The notes: generated by a model from the sequence alone, not told the origin. Shown: positions 26,209 through 35,237, counted from the first letter of the stretch. The stretch: 64,000 nucleotides of DNA from Spirochaetales bacterium (GCA_015075425.1 JABTUL010000001.1:682001-746000), one strand, 5' to 3'. Made by a program: numbers and translations.

Positions 26209-26807
26209 AGCGCGGCAGGACCAGGAGACTGTTTGCCATTGTCTCTTTTTTCTTCTTTCTTTCCAGTTGCGGGGTGAATACAGACAGCCCCGTATATCCC
26301 ATCTTTACCAGTGCTTTTTTCAATGTAGTGGGGGCACCGGCCATCGTCAGTCTGACACCGCGGCTATCGAGTGAGGAATCCAAAGATTTATCCTACGCAG
26401 TCGATCTGAGCGGACAGTATATCATTCAATTCGATCTGGACTACTACGTCACCAATCTGGACGAGGGGTTCCTGGGATACAACCTGTACATCACTTCTTC
26501 CACGACTTCAGCAGAGGCGGCAGTAACCGGTATTGGCGTGGGGCCGTATTTGCCACTGGGCGTTGAGCCATCATTCGCGCACACTCGCGCAGATACTTCC
26601 ACCAAGGCCAGCGACATCCGGACCCGTCGGATTACCCATCAAATTCCCCCGCCCGGAGAGAAGCACTTCTTCCTGTGTGAGAAGTATTTCTTCCGACTGG
26701 CTGCCTACACCCGTAGCGGAGTGGAGTCGCAGGCCGGCCCGGAAGCGGCAGCCTGCGCTGCCAAAGACCGTTCCCTGTGTCCTGATACCAGTATCTGCAA
26801 ACTATAA
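26205..26807 (+). CDS. Lipoprotein of unknown function
   Basis: 200 residues from ATG 26205, overlapping the MlaE stop (ATGA). The N-terminus KRGRTRRLFAIVSFFFFLSSC ends in a lipobox-like LSSC-G. The mature part contains VDLSGQYIIQFDLDYYVTNLDEGFLGYNLYI, a beta-rich stretch like a fibronectin-type or Ig-like strand pair, and a Cys-rich C-terminus. The C-terminal section ends in SLCPDTSICKL. No family is recognised. Coupling to MlaE suggests an envelope role. It is followed after one base by rsmI. Confidence 0.66.
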   Translation: MKRGRTRRLFAIVSFFFFLSSCGVNTDSPVYPIFTSAFFNVVGAPAIVSLTPRLSSEESKDLSYAVDLSGQYIIQFDLDYYVTNLDEGFLGYNLYITSSTTSAEAAVTGIGVGPYLPLGVEPSFAHTRADTSTKASDIRTRRITHQIPPPGEKHFFLCEKYFFRLAAYTRSGVESQAGPEAAACAAKDRSLCPDTSICKL

Positions 26808-26808
26808 G

Positions 26809-27534
26809 ATGGAAGAGCTGGTCCGACCGGCGCTGTATGTGGTTGCCTCGCCTATCGGTCACCTGGATGATTTGACTGTGCGAGCGCGCCATCTTCTTTC
26901 CCGGGTGGATTTGATTCTCTGCGAAGATACGCGCCAGTCGGTCAAGCTACTCGATCACCATGGCATCGCCACGCCCCGGAAATCCTTTCGCATTCATCGG
27001 CTGCGCGAAGATATGGCCTTTGCCCTGAGCAAAATCCAGGAAGGGCAGGCCCTGGCCTTTCTATCCGATGCCGGCACTCCGGGCATTTCCGATCCCGGTG
27101 CGGAACTGGTGCGTTACTTGCGAGAGGCGTTGCCCGATCTTACGATCCGGCCGCTGCCTGGAGCTTCGGCTCTCACTGCTGCTCTTTCTGTCTGTGGTTT
27201 CAGCGCTTCTCCCATGGTGTTTCTGGGATTTCTGTCACCCCGTAGCGGTCGTCGGGAGCGGGAATTGACCGCTTACCGGGACTTTCCGGGAATCATCGTC
27301 TTTTTTGAATCTGTGCACCGGATTCTGGCCACCCTGGATCAGGTGAGCCAGATCTTCCCCCATAGAGAAGTTTTCCTTGCCAGGGAAATCAGCAAAAAAT
27401 TTGAGGAGCTAAGGCTCTGGAAGGGCGCTGCAGACTCGTTTTCTGCTGTGAAAGGCGAGTTTACGGTCGTTCTGGGGCCAGAAAAGGCAAAAGATAAAAA
27501 AAAGCATTATGTTGTCGAGCACCTTGACCGATAG
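26809..27534 (+). CDS. rsmI: 16S rRNA (cytidine1402-2'-O)-methyltransferase
   Basis: 241 residues of the tetrapyrrole-methylase fold. Recognisable segments: LYVVASPIGHLDDLTVRA at the N-terminus, ILCEDTRQSVKLLDHHGI, LAFLSDAGTPGISDPGAELV (SAM/substrate region) and LPGASALTAALSVCGF. RsmI 2'-O-methylates C1402 in the 30S decoding centre. ATG 26809 is one base past the lipoprotein stop; the frame is open upstream but only as an antisense-like shadow. The protein is slightly shorter than the E. coli enzyme (about 286), lacking part of the C-terminal extension. Confidence 0.94.
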   Translation: MEELVRPALYVVASPIGHLDDLTVRARHLLSRVDLILCEDTRQSVKLLDHHGIATPRKSFRIHRLREDMAFALSKIQEGQALAFLSDAGTPGISDPGAELVRYLREALPDLTIRPLPGASALTAALSVCGFSASPMVFLGFLSPRSGRRERELTAYRDFPGIIVFFESVHRILATLDQVSQIFPHREVFLAREISKKFEELRLWKGAADSFSAVKGEFTVVLGPEKAKDKKKHYVVEHLDR

Positions 27535-27557
27535 TGAGGGTGTAGGGTGGTTCAACT

Positions 27558-27854
27558 ATGGTAATTGATAAAATCGGTGGCATTGGCCCCAGTTATGAGC
27601 CCAGAAAAGCGGACGCTGCGCGGGATACGTCAGGTAGCCGTGCCGGTCAGGATAATATCGTGATCTCAGCGGAAGCCAGCCGGGCCCAGGAAGTGGCCCG
27701 GATTTCACGAGCCGCCCGTGAGACAGAAGAAACGGGCCGTGCAGATAGACTCAAGGAAGTCAAGGCAAAGCTTTCCAGCGGTGCCTATGACAATCTTTCC
27801 GATGAAGTTCTTTCTACCGTAGCGGATCGCGTTACGGAAAGTTTTCTGGGATAG
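27558..27854 (+). CDS. flgM: FlgM-like anti-sigma-28 factor
   Basis: 98 residues. The N-terminal two thirds are polar and probably disordered; the C-terminal RADRLKEVKAKLSSGAYDNLSDEVLSTVADRVTESF contains the FlgM helix pair (RxxxVxxIKxxLxxGxY, then a helix before the end) that clamps sigma-28 (FliA). FlgM holds late flagellar transcription until the hook is complete. It follows rsmI by 23 bp and ends at a strong hairpin. Similarity is mostly in the C-terminal half, so it could be a FlgM-type homologue with another partner. Confidence 0.8.
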   Translation: MVIDKIGGIGPSYEPRKADAARDTSGSRAGQDNIVISAEASRAQEVARISRAARETEETGRADRLKEVKAKLSSGAYDNLSDEVLSTVADRVTESFLG

Positions 27855-27871
27855 CTTTCCCCTCTTTTTAG

Positions 27872-27900
27872 TCTGGCCGGGATCTCCGGCCAGATTTCCT
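27872..27900 (+). terminator. Intrinsic terminator after flgM
   Basis: TCTGGCCGG (27872-27880) pairs perfectly with CCGGCCAGA (27886-27894) across a five-base loop, followed by TTTCCTCGTTT. It closes the repeat-protein/mlaE/lipoprotein/rsmI/flgM run and lies between the convergent flgM and mrp genes. Confidence 0.75.
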
Positions 27901-27904
27901 CGTT

Positions 27905-28945
27905 TCAGTAGCGGTATTTTTCCACTTCGACTTCCAGTTGCAGAGCGATTTGCTCAAAAGCTTTAGCTACCGGGCCTTCAGGATCGGACAGCACCAGCGG
28001 TTCGCCTTTCTCTCCCGATTCCATAATCGCTTTAACAATGGGCACGCTTCCTAAAAAGCGGGCGCTGCTTTCTGCGGCCAGGTGATCTCCGCCCCCTTGA
28101 GCAAAAATATGCGTGGCCGTGCCGCAGGCGGGGCAGATGAATTCGCTCATATTTTCAATCACGCCCAGTATGGGAATGTTGACCTGCTTGAACATGTTGA
28201 TGGCTCGCTCCGCATCCTGCAACGCCACATTCTGCGGAGTTGTGACGATCACCGCGCCATCCAGACTGATGAGTTGAGCCAGGCTCAGTTGGACATCCCC
28301 CGTGCCCGGCGGCAGATCCAGCACCAGGTAGTCGAGTTCACCCCAGAGCACATCATAGAGGAATTGTTCCACGGCCTTGCCCAGCATTGGCCCCCGCCAG
28401 ACCACGGCCTGACCTGGATCCAGAAGGAAAGCAAAGGAGATGAGTTTGAGACCGAATTTTTCCATGGGATAGATCTTTTTCTCTCCATCCCCGGATAGAG
28501 CGGTTTTGCCGCTAAAACCAAAAAGTCGCCCCAGGGAAGGGCCGTAGATATCGGCGTCAAGGAGGCCCACCCGGTAGCCCTTGCGCAAAAGACTGATGGC
28601 CAGATTGGCTGCCACAGTTGATTTTCCAACCCCGCCTTTCCCGGATGCCACGGCAATCACGGTGCGAACACCGGGAATCCGTCCTTCCTGGGGTTGTTCG
28701 TTGCGTAAAGAGGGATCCACGCGGAATTTGATGACCAGCTTGCCTGGAATATCCTGCTTGAGCAGGCCGCGGATCTGTGCTTCCAGGGTCATCTGCGTGC
28801 GTTTGTCTTCATCCGGGGTGCGCAACAGCAGTCGTATTCTGTCATCTTCCTGCTCGATTTTTTCAAACATTCCGAGGCTTATCAGATCCTGTTTGAGCGT
28901 GGGGTGCTTGATTTTGGCCAGAGCCTCTTTGATCCGTTCTTCCAT
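27905..28945 (-). CDS. mrp: Mrp/NBP35-type iron-sulfur carrier ATPase
   Basis: 346 residues from ATG 28945 (MEERIKEAL); the frame runs 36 bases further. An N-terminal MIP18/DUF59-like domain (residues about 1-85) precedes the deviant Walker A VIAVASGKGGVGKSTVAANLA, then LLDADIYGPSLGRLFG and LDLPPGTGDVQLSLAQ. FICPACGTATHIF holds the CxxC that binds a shared 4Fe-4S cluster at the dimer interface. The protein would deliver Fe-S clusters to apoproteins in the cytoplasm. It is divergent from the chemoreceptor gene. Confidence 0.93.
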   Translation of the reverse strand: MEERIKEALAKIKHPTLKQDLISLGMFEKIEQEDDRIRLLLRTPDEDKRTQMTLEAQIRGLLKQDIPGKLVIKFRVDPSLRNEQPQEGRIPGVRTVIAVASGKGGVGKSTVAANLAISLLRKGYRVGLLDADIYGPSLGRLFGFSGKTALSGDGEKKIYPMEKFGLKLISFAFLLDPGQAVVWRGPMLGKAVEQFLYDVLWGELDYLVLDLPPGTGDVQLSLAQLISLDGAVIVTTPQNVALQDAERAINMFKQVNIPILGVIENMSEFICPACGTATHIFAQGGGDHLAAESSARFLGSVPIVKAIMESGEKGEPLVLSDPEGPVAKAFEQIALQLEVEVEKYRY

Positions 28946-29031
28946 GGTGCACGCTTCTGCCGGCCCTTCTGCCAGAAACAAAAAAAAGCCCGCCTTGCCT
29001 GCAGAGGCCAGCCATCCGATAATGTCAGGGC

Positions 29032-31065
29032 ATGAGTTTCTGGCGTCGATTCCGCATCAACAGTCGCTTCAATATAGCGCTGATACTCGTGATGATTCCC
29101 TTCGTTAGTATGATGATCTATTCCGTGCTTCTGGAAGAGGCGGAAAGAGATTTTACCGGCAAGGAAATCGAAGGTGTGAAAATCAATCGGGCCGCGGTTA
29201 TCCTGATGCATGCCGTGCAGGACCTTCGTGGGGCACGCTACCAGGGAAAGGCGGAGGAAGAGGAATTGCGGCGCCATGAAGCCGCCTGGGCTGAGCTGAT
29301 GGGCTTGACCGCCGAGTACGGTGAGCACCTCGAACTGGGTGCAGATGTCGAGCGACTGACTTCTCCCTGTGCTCCAGGGAAAGTCGAGACTCCAGAGGCT
29401 TCGAGTCGTTGTCTTGAAAGTATGCTCGTTCTTATTGAGGTTATTGGTGACCGATCCAATCTGCTCTTTGACCCCGTGCGCCTTACCTATTTTTTTACTG
29501 ATCTACTCATTCTTCGCCTTCCGGAACTTGCGGAACAGTTAGCCCATGCTCGCGGTCGTGGTGCCCGGGCGCTTACGGCAGACAATGCCGACAATCTTCG
29601 CGATATCTTTATTCGAGAAGAGTCCATGCTCTTCTATCAGGAGGAAAAACTCCGGGAAAGCGTAGCGCGGATCACCGGGATGGATGGCGCCCTGGCTACG
29701 GAACTGCGGACGGAAGAATCTCTGGCGGCTGTTTCTGCTTTTTTTCTGCTACTGGATGCAACGTTTGTCAAGCAAACAGACCGGCCTGAGAGTGCGGAAT
29801 TTTTTGCTGTGGGAAGCCGGGCTCTTACCGCTCTATACGATCTTCATGACAAGGGCAGCGTCATTCAACTGCGTTTGCTGGAAGAACGCAATCGTCAGAC
29901 CACGATCCGGGAGATCATTTATCTGGCCGTTGTTTCCGTCATTGCCATTCTGTCTTTTCTTGTGCAGCTGAGTATTGCTCGCAGCGTTACCCGGCCTCTT
30001 TCCTTATTTCAGTCCAAAATTGATGAACTGGCTTCGGCAGAAAGTGATCTCACCCGGCGCATAGAATACGACGGGCAGGACGAGCTGGGCCAGATCGCCC
30101 TGTCGATAAATATATTCATAAAAAGTCTTGAAGAAATAGTGCGCTCCATCGGGACGGAGGCCGGCCGGGTAGCGGAAGCTGCCGCGGGGCTGAGTCGGGC
30201 GCTGGGTCTCTTCAGCACTGCTGCTCAGGACCAGGCCTCCGCCACAGAAGAGTCCGCCGCAGCCATTGAGGAGTTGACCTCTTCCATTGAGAATGTCCTT
30301 GTTTCCGTGCAACACCAGAATCAAAGCGTGGGTCGGGCCAATGAAAATCTAACCGAACTCAATTCCGCGACTGCTTCCAGTCGTCTGTCCATTGAAAGCC
30401 TGAGCAGTGTTGCCAATGATTCGGCCCGGGATACGGAGAAGGGACGTGAATCCGTGGCTCTGCTGGAAGACGCCATGCAGTCCATCCAGGAAAAATCGCA
30501 GAAAATTGAAGAAATACTGGGAATCATTGATGGAATTTCTGAACAAACGAGCCTGCTGGCTCTCAATGCCAGCATTGAGGCAGCCCGGGCCGGTGAGCAC
30601 GGCCGCGGCTTTGCCGTCGTTGCGGAAGAGATTTCCCAGCTGGCGGAAAAGACAGCGCGTAATACCCGGCACATTCAGGAACTGGTCCGGGAAACCGGAC
30701 AGGCCGTCTCCGAGGGCGCCAGTCGCGTCAAAGGATCCACCGGAATTTTTGTCAGTATGGCTCGCTCCGTAACGGAGATTGCCAGACAAACCAAAGATGT
30801 AGAGGACCGGCTGGGTCTCATTGCCCGGGGCTCGGAAGGAATTGCCTCGAGTATGCAATCTGTAACGGCCCTGGCCGGTGAGATTGAGGCCGCCAGCCGG
30901 GAGCAATCGCGCGGGGGCAATGAGATCAACCAGGCTGTTTCCAGCATTTCGCGCAGTGCCGATGACCTCCAGAAGGAGACGGAGCGGATGAGTAAATCGG
31001 CCCAGGAGCTTTTGTCTGTCGCAGAAAAGCTAAAAGCTCTTGTGTCTCGATTTCAAACTTCTTAA
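29032..31065 (+). CDS. Methyl-accepting chemotaxis protein
   Basis: 677 residues. TM1 spans residues 13-33 and TM2 about 296-316, enclosing a helical periplasmic sensor of about 260 residues that lacks a recognisable Cache or PAS signature and may be a nitrate/nitrite-sensor-like four-helix module. A HAMP domain follows ([19 protein letters not shown]), then a long coiled-coil signalling domain with the conserved hairpin tip [20 protein letters not shown] and [10 protein letters not shown] near residue 505. It would feed CheA/CheW to steer the periplasmic flagella. The ligand is unknown. The TTG of the next gene comes two bases after its stop. Confidence 0.94.
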   Translation: MSFWRRFRINSRFNIALILVMIPFVSMMIYSVLLEEAERDFTGKEIEGVKINRAAVILMHAVQDLRGARYQGKAEEEELRRHEAAWAELMGLTAEYGEHLELGADVERLTSPCAPGKVETPEASSRCLESMLVLIEVIGDRSNLLFDPVRLTYFFTDLLILRLPELAEQLAHARGRGARALTADNADNLRDIFIREESMLFYQEEKLRESVARITGMDGALATELRTEESLAAVSAFFLLLDATFVKQTDRPESAEFFAVGSRALTALYDLHDKGSVIQLRLLEERNRQTTIREIIYLAVVSVIAILSFLVQLSIARSVTRPLSLFQSKIDELASAESDLTRRIEYDGQDELGQIALSINIFIKSLEEIVRSIGTEAGRVAEAAAGLSRALGLFSTAAQDQASATEESAAAIEELTSSIENVLVSVQHQNQSVGRANENLTELNSATASSRLSIESLSSVANDSARDTEKGRESVALLEDAMQSIQEKSQKIEEILGIIDGISEQTSLLALNASIEAARAGEHGRGFAVVAEEISQLAEKTARNTRHIQELVRETGQAVSEGASRVKGSTGIFVSMARSVTEIARQTKDVEDRLGLIARGSEGIASSMQSVTALAGEIEAASREQSRGGNEINQAVSSISRSADDLQKETERMSKSAQELLSVAEKLKALVSRFQTS

Positions 31066-31067
31066 AC

Positions 31068-31793
31068 TTGGACCTTTCCTTCTGCACATACAATCTATGG
31101 AATACAGAGCGCTGGAGTGAGCGGCGTCCCGTATTCCTGGATTTTCTCCGGCGTCATCGTCCGGATATTCTGGCGCTCCAGGAGGTCCGGCAGGTCCATC
31201 TGGATGCCTCCGTTCTCTGTGCCGGGTACCGCTACATTCAAGATTCTTTCCCTGGCTTTCAAACGGAAGGAAATATCGTCTATAATAGTGAACGTTTTAT
31301 TTTGATGGAATACGGTGCTCTGGATGTTGGCCTTTCTGGTCTGCGCCGATTGTTCTGGGCGCAACTGCGGGAGGGAGAAGAGGACTGTTTGATTGCCACC
31401 GCCCATTTTACCTACCAGGCCCTTTTGCCGGAAGCGCGCACCGGTCAGAGTCCGCGCCTTGAGCAGGCCCGGCGCACAGCCGCTGCCCTTCAGGAATTGC
31501 TACAGAAGTTTCCGGGTGCACCACTCCTTTTAGGTGCCGATCTCAACGATTTTCTAAATCCGGTGCATATTTTACGGGAGGCCGGCTTCGAAGATGTTTA
31601 CAGTGCTCTCGGGCGCTCCCCGCTTTTCAGCTGGCCTGTTGCGGGAATGGATCAGGGAGCGCCGGAGGTGGATGACTGGATTTTCTTTCAGGGGCCGGTC
31701 CGACCGCTGCTGATCGATCGTGCGGAATTCTATAAGAATGGTGTTTCCGGATCGGATCACTATCCGTTGCTGTGTGTGTTCAGGCGAACCTAA
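31068..31793 (+). CDS. Endonuclease/exonuclease/phosphatase-family protein
   Basis: 241 residues from a TTG start two bases after the chemoreceptor stop. Conserved EEP-superfamily residues are visible: FCTYNLWN (Asn), ILALQEVRQ (Glu metal ligand), GADLNDFLNP (Asp/Asn) and VSGSDHYPLLCVF (catalytic Asp-His). The superfamily includes Mg-dependent nucleases, sphingomyelinases and inositol phosphatases. No signal peptide is seen, so a cytoplasmic phosphodiesterase is likelier than a secreted sphingomyelinase. Substrate undetermined. Confidence 0.85.
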   Translation: MDLSFCTYNLWNTERWSERRPVFLDFLRRHRPDILALQEVRQVHLDASVLCAGYRYIQDSFPGFQTEGNIVYNSERFILMEYGALDVGLSGLRRLFWAQLREGEEDCLIATAHFTYQALLPEARTGQSPRLEQARRTAAALQELLQKFPGAPLLLGADLNDFLNPVHILREAGFEDVYSALGRSPLFSWPVAGMDQGAPEVDDWIFFQGPVRPLLIDRAEFYKNGVSGSDHYPLLCVFRRT

Positions 31794-31832
31794 TCTGCTT
31801 TACGAGTCCGTCCATTTCCGAAACAAGGGTTC

Positions 31833-32219
31833 ATGCGTCCTGCTCTGCGGTTGGCCCGTGTGCTCTGTATTCTGACGGCCGTGCTCCTGACTCTGGTCGG
31901 ACTCTTAAGTCTCATTGCGGCGATCCTCTCCCTGCTCGGGCTCAGGCAATCTCTTGCCGGGCAAACCCACGCAGCGCTGGGAGCGGGTATCATGTTCGTT
32001 CTGGCGGCTCTTCCCGGCTGGCTGGCGATCCTTTCCCGTGGCAAGCGAGGAAACCACCTGGCATTAATCTATGGTATCTTTCTTATCTGTGCGGGGGGCG
32101 GAATTCCTTTTGTGCTGGGGCTGGATCTCTTTCTTACGGGAATGCTTTTTTTTCTTTCCGCTGCCGGACTGTGGATTATTATAGTGGTGTATCGATCCCT
32201 GCCTGAGGAGACCGCATGA
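31833..32219 (+). CDS. Small membrane protein
   Basis: 128 residues with four hydrophobic segments (about residues 9-36, 47-65, 75-91 and 97-118). It resembles generic small four-helix membrane proteins and has no motif I can name. Its stop overlaps the start of the next gene (ATGA at 32216-32219), so it is translated with the SRPBCC-like protein. Confidence 0.6.
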   Translation: MRPALRLARVLCILTAVLLTLVGLLSLIAAILSLLGLRQSLAGQTHAALGAGIMFVLAALPGWLAILSRGKRGNHLALIYGIFLICAGGGIPFVLGLDLFLTGMLFFLSAAGLWIIIVVYRSLPEETA

Positions 32220-32761
32220 AATTCATTAAGCGAATCTTTATTTTTATTATAGTTCTGGCTGCCGTTTCTGCGGGTGCCATGCTGATCCTTCCCGGCACCT
32301 ATGAGGCCCGCCGTGAGGTGTCCGTTAAGGCCCATCCGTTAAAGGTGTTTGCCGTGGCCCGGATCCTTGCCAGCTGGAATACTCTGGCCAGCATGAGTAG
32401 GCTAAAAGATATGCCGGAACTGCCAGCCGGAGTTCTGGATCAGCTGCCCATCCCTGGCGGCCAGGGAGCTGGCAAGCTGCTCAAAGGGATGATGGAAACG
32501 CAGAAAAAACTGGCCAGCTCTCTCAAGGTGACGGAAACCCGCTTCCCCGAATCGTTCCGTTATGAGCTGGAAGGGGGTGCCTACGATGGCTTGAAGGCAC
32601 AGGTGGTTATCAAAAGCGCTGATGGCGGAGCCCTGGTAAGCCTTGAGGAGACTCTTGTTTATGAAGGGTTCTTTGCACCGGTCAAAGCTTTCACCACAAA
32701 GCTCAGCCGTCAAAGTCTTATGGAGAGCGATCTTCAGAAATTGAAAGAGGCAGTTGAGTAG
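32216..32761 (+). CDS. Membrane-anchored SRPBCC-like protein
   Basis: 181 residues. An uncleaved N-terminal helix (KFIKRIFIFIIVLAAVSAGAM) leads into YEARREVSVKAHPLKVFAVA, the opening strand and helix typical of SRPBCC/polyketide-cyclase-like proteins (usually IxAPxExVF). A C-terminal helix SLMESDLQKLKEAVE closes the fold as expected. Such domains bind hydrophobic ligands in a deep pocket; no ligand can be proposed. It overlaps the small membrane protein gene by 4 bp. Confidence 0.64.
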   Translation: MKFIKRIFIFIIVLAAVSAGAMLILPGTYEARREVSVKAHPLKVFAVARILASWNTLASMSRLKDMPELPAGVLDQLPIPGGQGAGKLLKGMMETQKKLASSLKVTETRFPESFRYELEGGAYDGLKAQVVIKSADGGALVSLEETLVYEGFFAPVKAFTTKLSRQSLMESDLQKLKEAVE

Positions 32762-32764
32762 GCC

Positions 32765-33205
32765 TTGAGGGTTCTGTTCGGTTGCTTGCTGACTTTTGCG
32801 TTGCTGGCAACGTCAGCGCGTTTCCGGCTTGAGGGGCGCATGGTTTTAGACGATGAACTGGATTTGCTCTGGGATCGTTGCGCGTACGGCCAGACGTTCA
32901 GTGGTATCACCTGCATGGGTCCGGCGCAAAGGCTGAGTATCCTTGAGGCAGGTCGTGTGTGCAGTCGGGCCCGCGGGCGGTTGCCCTTGCAAGAAGAACT
33001 GGAGGCACTGCTCACCCAGCGCTCAGCAAGCAACTACTGGGACCCGCATCTTTTCCCGGGCAGTCCGCCCGACAAATTCTGGACGGCATCACGATTCTTG
33101 AGCAATCCAGGCATCCAGTACAAAATTGTGGATTTTTACACCGGTCAGACAGCGGCAGCACGCAGTGGACAATACTACGTGCGCTGTGTGCGCAATTTGA
33201 TATGA
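32765..33205 (+). CDS. Exported DUF1566 (Lcl)-like protein
   Basis: 146 residues from TTG 32765, three bases after the previous stop. A signal peptide (RVLFGCLLTFALLATSA) is followed by LDLLWDRCAYGQTFSG, GRLPLQEELEALL, FWTASRFLS and QYYVRCVRNLI. These match the DUF1566/Lcl pattern: tW..C..G, WRLPt..EL..L, FWtSt, YVRCVR. That domain is common in exported proteins and lipoproteins of Leptospira and other bacteria. The role is unknown; C-type-lectin-like folding and surface exposure are inference. It ends the chain that starts at the chemoreceptor. Confidence 0.72.
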   Translation: MRVLFGCLLTFALLATSARFRLEGRMVLDDELDLLWDRCAYGQTFSGITCMGPAQRLSILEAGRVCSRARGRLPLQEELEALLTQRSASNYWDPHLFPGSPPDKFWTASRFLSNPGIQYKIVDFYTGQTAAARSGQYYVRCVRNLI

Positions 33206-33290
33206 AATGATCAACACAAAGCATAAAGGCATCGCTTCCGCCCATGCCTTAAAAGAAATTTCATTTCCATTGGCACACGCCTTGTTGCAT

Positions 33291-33500
33291 TTATCTCTTT
33301 TTCTCCAGCCCCGGGCTCGCGCGGGATGCAGTCCACGGACCACACCACCGCAAATAACAAATAACAGTAATATGTTTGTGGTTGATTTCATAAACCAATC
33401 CTGTATCGCGTTCCCGTAATTTCCTGATCAAATCCGCCGTAGCAATAAACCCGTAGCGTGCATAAAAATACCAGGCCACCGCTGATGCGTTCGCCGCTGG
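33291..33500 (-). pseudogene. Possible GNAT acetyltransferase remnant
   Basis: The minus-strand frame contains ASAVAWYFYARYGFIATAD, which resembles the A-x2-FYxxxGF segment near the end of GNAT acetyltransferases. Upstream the frame is closed by TGA (33501-33503) and no acetyl-CoA-binding motif is found. Downstream residues do not look like a GNAT tail. The identification rests on one short motif and is weak. Confidence 0.25.
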
Positions 33501-33583
33501 TCAGATGGAAGGTCTTCTCGCACCGTTAAAACGTCTATATACCGTTGCCGCCTGATTCCAGCAGCTTCCCACCCGGTTCTAAT

Positions 33584-33661
33584 TCACAACTGAGAACCTT
33601 CGCCTATAGAGCGCGGAATGCAACTTAAAAGAACTGCTGCAAACAGTATACAATATTTCAT
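33584..33661 (-). CDS. 25-residue lipoprotein-like small frame
   Basis: The frame ATG 33661 to TGA 33584 encodes KYCILFAAVLLSC followed by IPRSIGEGSQL, i.e. a signal peptide and lipobox-like LLSC with almost no mature part. GGGGAC lies six bases before the ATG. It may be a genuine tiny lipoprotein (lysis-protein-like in shape) or the 5' stump of a lost gene. Nothing else supports expression. Confidence 0.3.
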   Translation of the reverse strand: MKYCILFAAVLLSCIPRSIGEGSQL

Positions 33662-33694
33662 AGCAGTCCCCATTTGATCGCTGAAATGCTATGG

Positions 33695-33823
33695 TCAAAG
33701 ATCGTGTTTTTGAGATGCCAAGTCTAAACGGGAACGAGGTTTCGGACCTAAATGCTTGGTCATAAACCCAAAGGCCTTAGCTTGATCCGAAGTGATCATT
33801 GTCCGCGCTCCATCAGTAGGCAT
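33695..33823 (-). CDS. Small hypothetical protein of 42 residues
   Basis: ATG 33823 follows GGAAGGAGATCGCG, one of the better ribosome sites in the window. The peptide (starting PTDGARTMITSDQAKAFGF and ending LDLASQKHDL) is basic and hydrophilic, without a recognisable domain. It may be an intact small protein or the first part of a truncated antitoxin-like gene, given the possible acetyltransferase remnant downstream. Confidence 0.35.
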   Translation of the reverse strand: MPTDGARTMITSDQAKAFGFMTKHLGPKPRSRLDLASQKHDL

Positions 33824-33920
33824 CGCGATCTCCTTCCGCAATAATCTTCTGCTTGGCCGCGCTTGGAAGTCGGATGCAGCGGTTGACACTGACGGCTTAC
33901 AGGAGCGGAGGCCGTGGCAC

Positions 33921-34268
33921 CTACTCCGCTGCTCTACGTCCCTTCAGTACAATAAGCCCGATCAGGATCAGAAAAATCCCGATTCCATAGACGGTCCCCG
34001 CAACCATGCCTACGGAAAATGTGCTCAGGCTCCGGCCGGCCTGCGAGCCTGGATCCACGCAGGACCAGTTGCCGGTGAGAACATTTTTACCAGGATAGGG
34101 TTGATACACTCGGGATGCAAATTCTATGTTGCCCTCCGGGCAGAGCACGGGAGCAGCTATCCGGTTCAGGGCCGGGAAGGCAGCTCCCAGGCCAACAGAG
34201 ACAGCCGTTATGCCCATAAAAAGAGAGAAGATGAAGAGGATCAGAATGACAGACTTTCGCGATTTCAT
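33921..34268 (-). CDS. Small two-helix membrane protein
   Basis: 115 residues from ATG 34268 (KSRKSVILILFIFSLFMG); the frame is open 69 bases further but that part is poor. An N-terminal hydrophobic helix (residues 5-29) and a C-terminal helix (about residues 84-108) flank a periplasmic segment with two Cys (VLCPEGNIEF and NWSCVDPGS) about 30 residues apart, which could form a disulfide. No family recognised. It is 90 bp downstream of purC on the same strand. Confidence 0.6.
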   Translation of the reverse strand: MKSRKSVILILFIFSLFMGITAVSVGLGAAFPALNRIAAPVLCPEGNIEFASRVYQPYPGKNVLTGNWSCVDPGSQAGRSLSTFSVGMVAGTVYGIGIFLILIGLIVLKGRRAAE

Positions 34269-34358
34269 ACCTGAATCGAGAGGGAAGGCCGACGGGCTGG
34301 CAAGCGAAAATGTCAGGCCTGACCTATGAAAACGCACTCCACAGTCGGTTGGCGTGGT

Positions 34359-35237
34359 TCAAGATAGAGCCGCGATGATTCGTTTGCGGGCATGCTGATA
34401 GAGCTGCCGGGTTTCTTCCACAATCTCTGGTGGCAGTGGCGGCGGAGGCGGCTCTTTATTCCAGTTGAGTCCTTCCAGGTAATGGCGCAGGAACTGTTTG
34501 TCGAGTTTGCTGGATAAGGGATTTGTGCTGGAATCATCGGCTTCGCGCAGGCGGCTTGAGTCCGGAGTAAGGATTTCATCGATCAGTACGATCTTTTCTC
34601 CCAGCAGGCCGAATTCGAACTTTGTGTCCAGCAGCAGTAGACCCTGCCTCGCCAGTTTTCCGGCGGCGAAATCAAAGATAGCCAGGGAAATTGTTTCTAA
34701 TCGCTCTGCCAGCGGTCCGAGTTCTTTCTGCATGGCACGGCGCTCAATGGGCAGATCATGGCCGTTGTCTGCCTTGGTGGTGGGTGTGAAAATGGGCACA
34801 GGCAGGCGATCACCGGCCCCAAGGCCCGCCGGCAGACTGTGGTCCAGGAATTTTCCGGAGCGACGGTATTCTTTGTAGGCGGACCCGGCGAGGTAGCCAC
34901 GCACGATGCACTCAAAGTCAATCCGCTGGCAGCGCTGGACCAGGACGCTCTGGCCCCGCAGCGCCTCTTCCTGGCAAAAAGGTTCCGGAAAATCTTCCAG
35001 CCGATCCGTGATGAGATGATCCTGGAAATCCAGTGACTCCGGCAAAGGGCTCTGCCGCAGCGCCTTAAACCATGCGCAGGAAATGGCGGTCAGAGCCTCC
35101 CCTTTGCCGGCGATCCTCTCCGCAAAGATCACGTCAAATGCGGAGATACGATCGCTGGCCACAAGCAGCATGCGATCTGCGTCGATGTAATAAATGTCGC
35201 GAACTTTCCCGCGGTAGTCAGGCGAAGGTAAAATCAT
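34359..35237 (-). CDS. purC: Phosphoribosylaminoimidazole-succinocarboxamide synthase
   Basis: 292 residues, the SAICAR synthetase step of purine synthesis joining aspartate to CAIR with ATP. Motifs: YRGKVRDIYYID, LLVASDRISAFDVIF, FECIVRGYLAGSAYKEY (CAIR-binding), FTPTTKADNGHD, LLLDTKFEFGLLGEKIVLIDEILTPDSSR (ATP/metal site) and LDKQFLRHYL near the end. Length fits the longer (yeast-like, about 300-residue) form and not the 237-residue E. coli type. The ATG overlaps the stop of the YkgJ-like gene by 4 bp. Confidence 0.95.
   Translation of the reverse strand: MILPSPDYRGKVRDIYYIDADRMLLVASDRISAFDVIFAERIAGKGEALTAISCAWFKALRQSPLPESLDFQDHLITDRLEDFPEPFCQEEALRGQSVLVQRCQRIDFECIVRGYLAGSAYKEYRRSGKFLDHSLPAGLGAGDRLPVPIFTPTTKADNGHDLPIERRAMQKELGPLAERLETISLAIFDFAAGKLARQGLLLLDTKFEFGLLGEKIVLIDEILTPDSSRLREADDSSTNPLSSKLDKQFLRHYLEGLNWNKEPPPPPLPPEIVEETRQLYQHARKRIIAALS

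Larger units (their letters stand above)
33206..33920. other. Gene-poor, apparently decayed region
   Basis: About 700 bp with no convincing full gene. GC and codon texture drop compared with both sides. Minus-strand fragments noted separately are a possible acetyltransferase tail (33291-33500), a 25-codon lipoprotein-like frame (33584-33661) and a 42-codon frame with a good ribosome site (33695-33823). GGTTCT (33575-33580) pairs with AGAACC (33593-33598). The patch lies between the DUF1566-like gene and a small membrane protein gene. It looks like the residue of one or more inserted genes. Confidence 0.55.

Noticed and set aside
33207-33419. 70-codon plus-strand frame after the DUF1566-like gene
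   Set aside because: No ribosome site or domain; composition looks random, consistent with the decayed patch.
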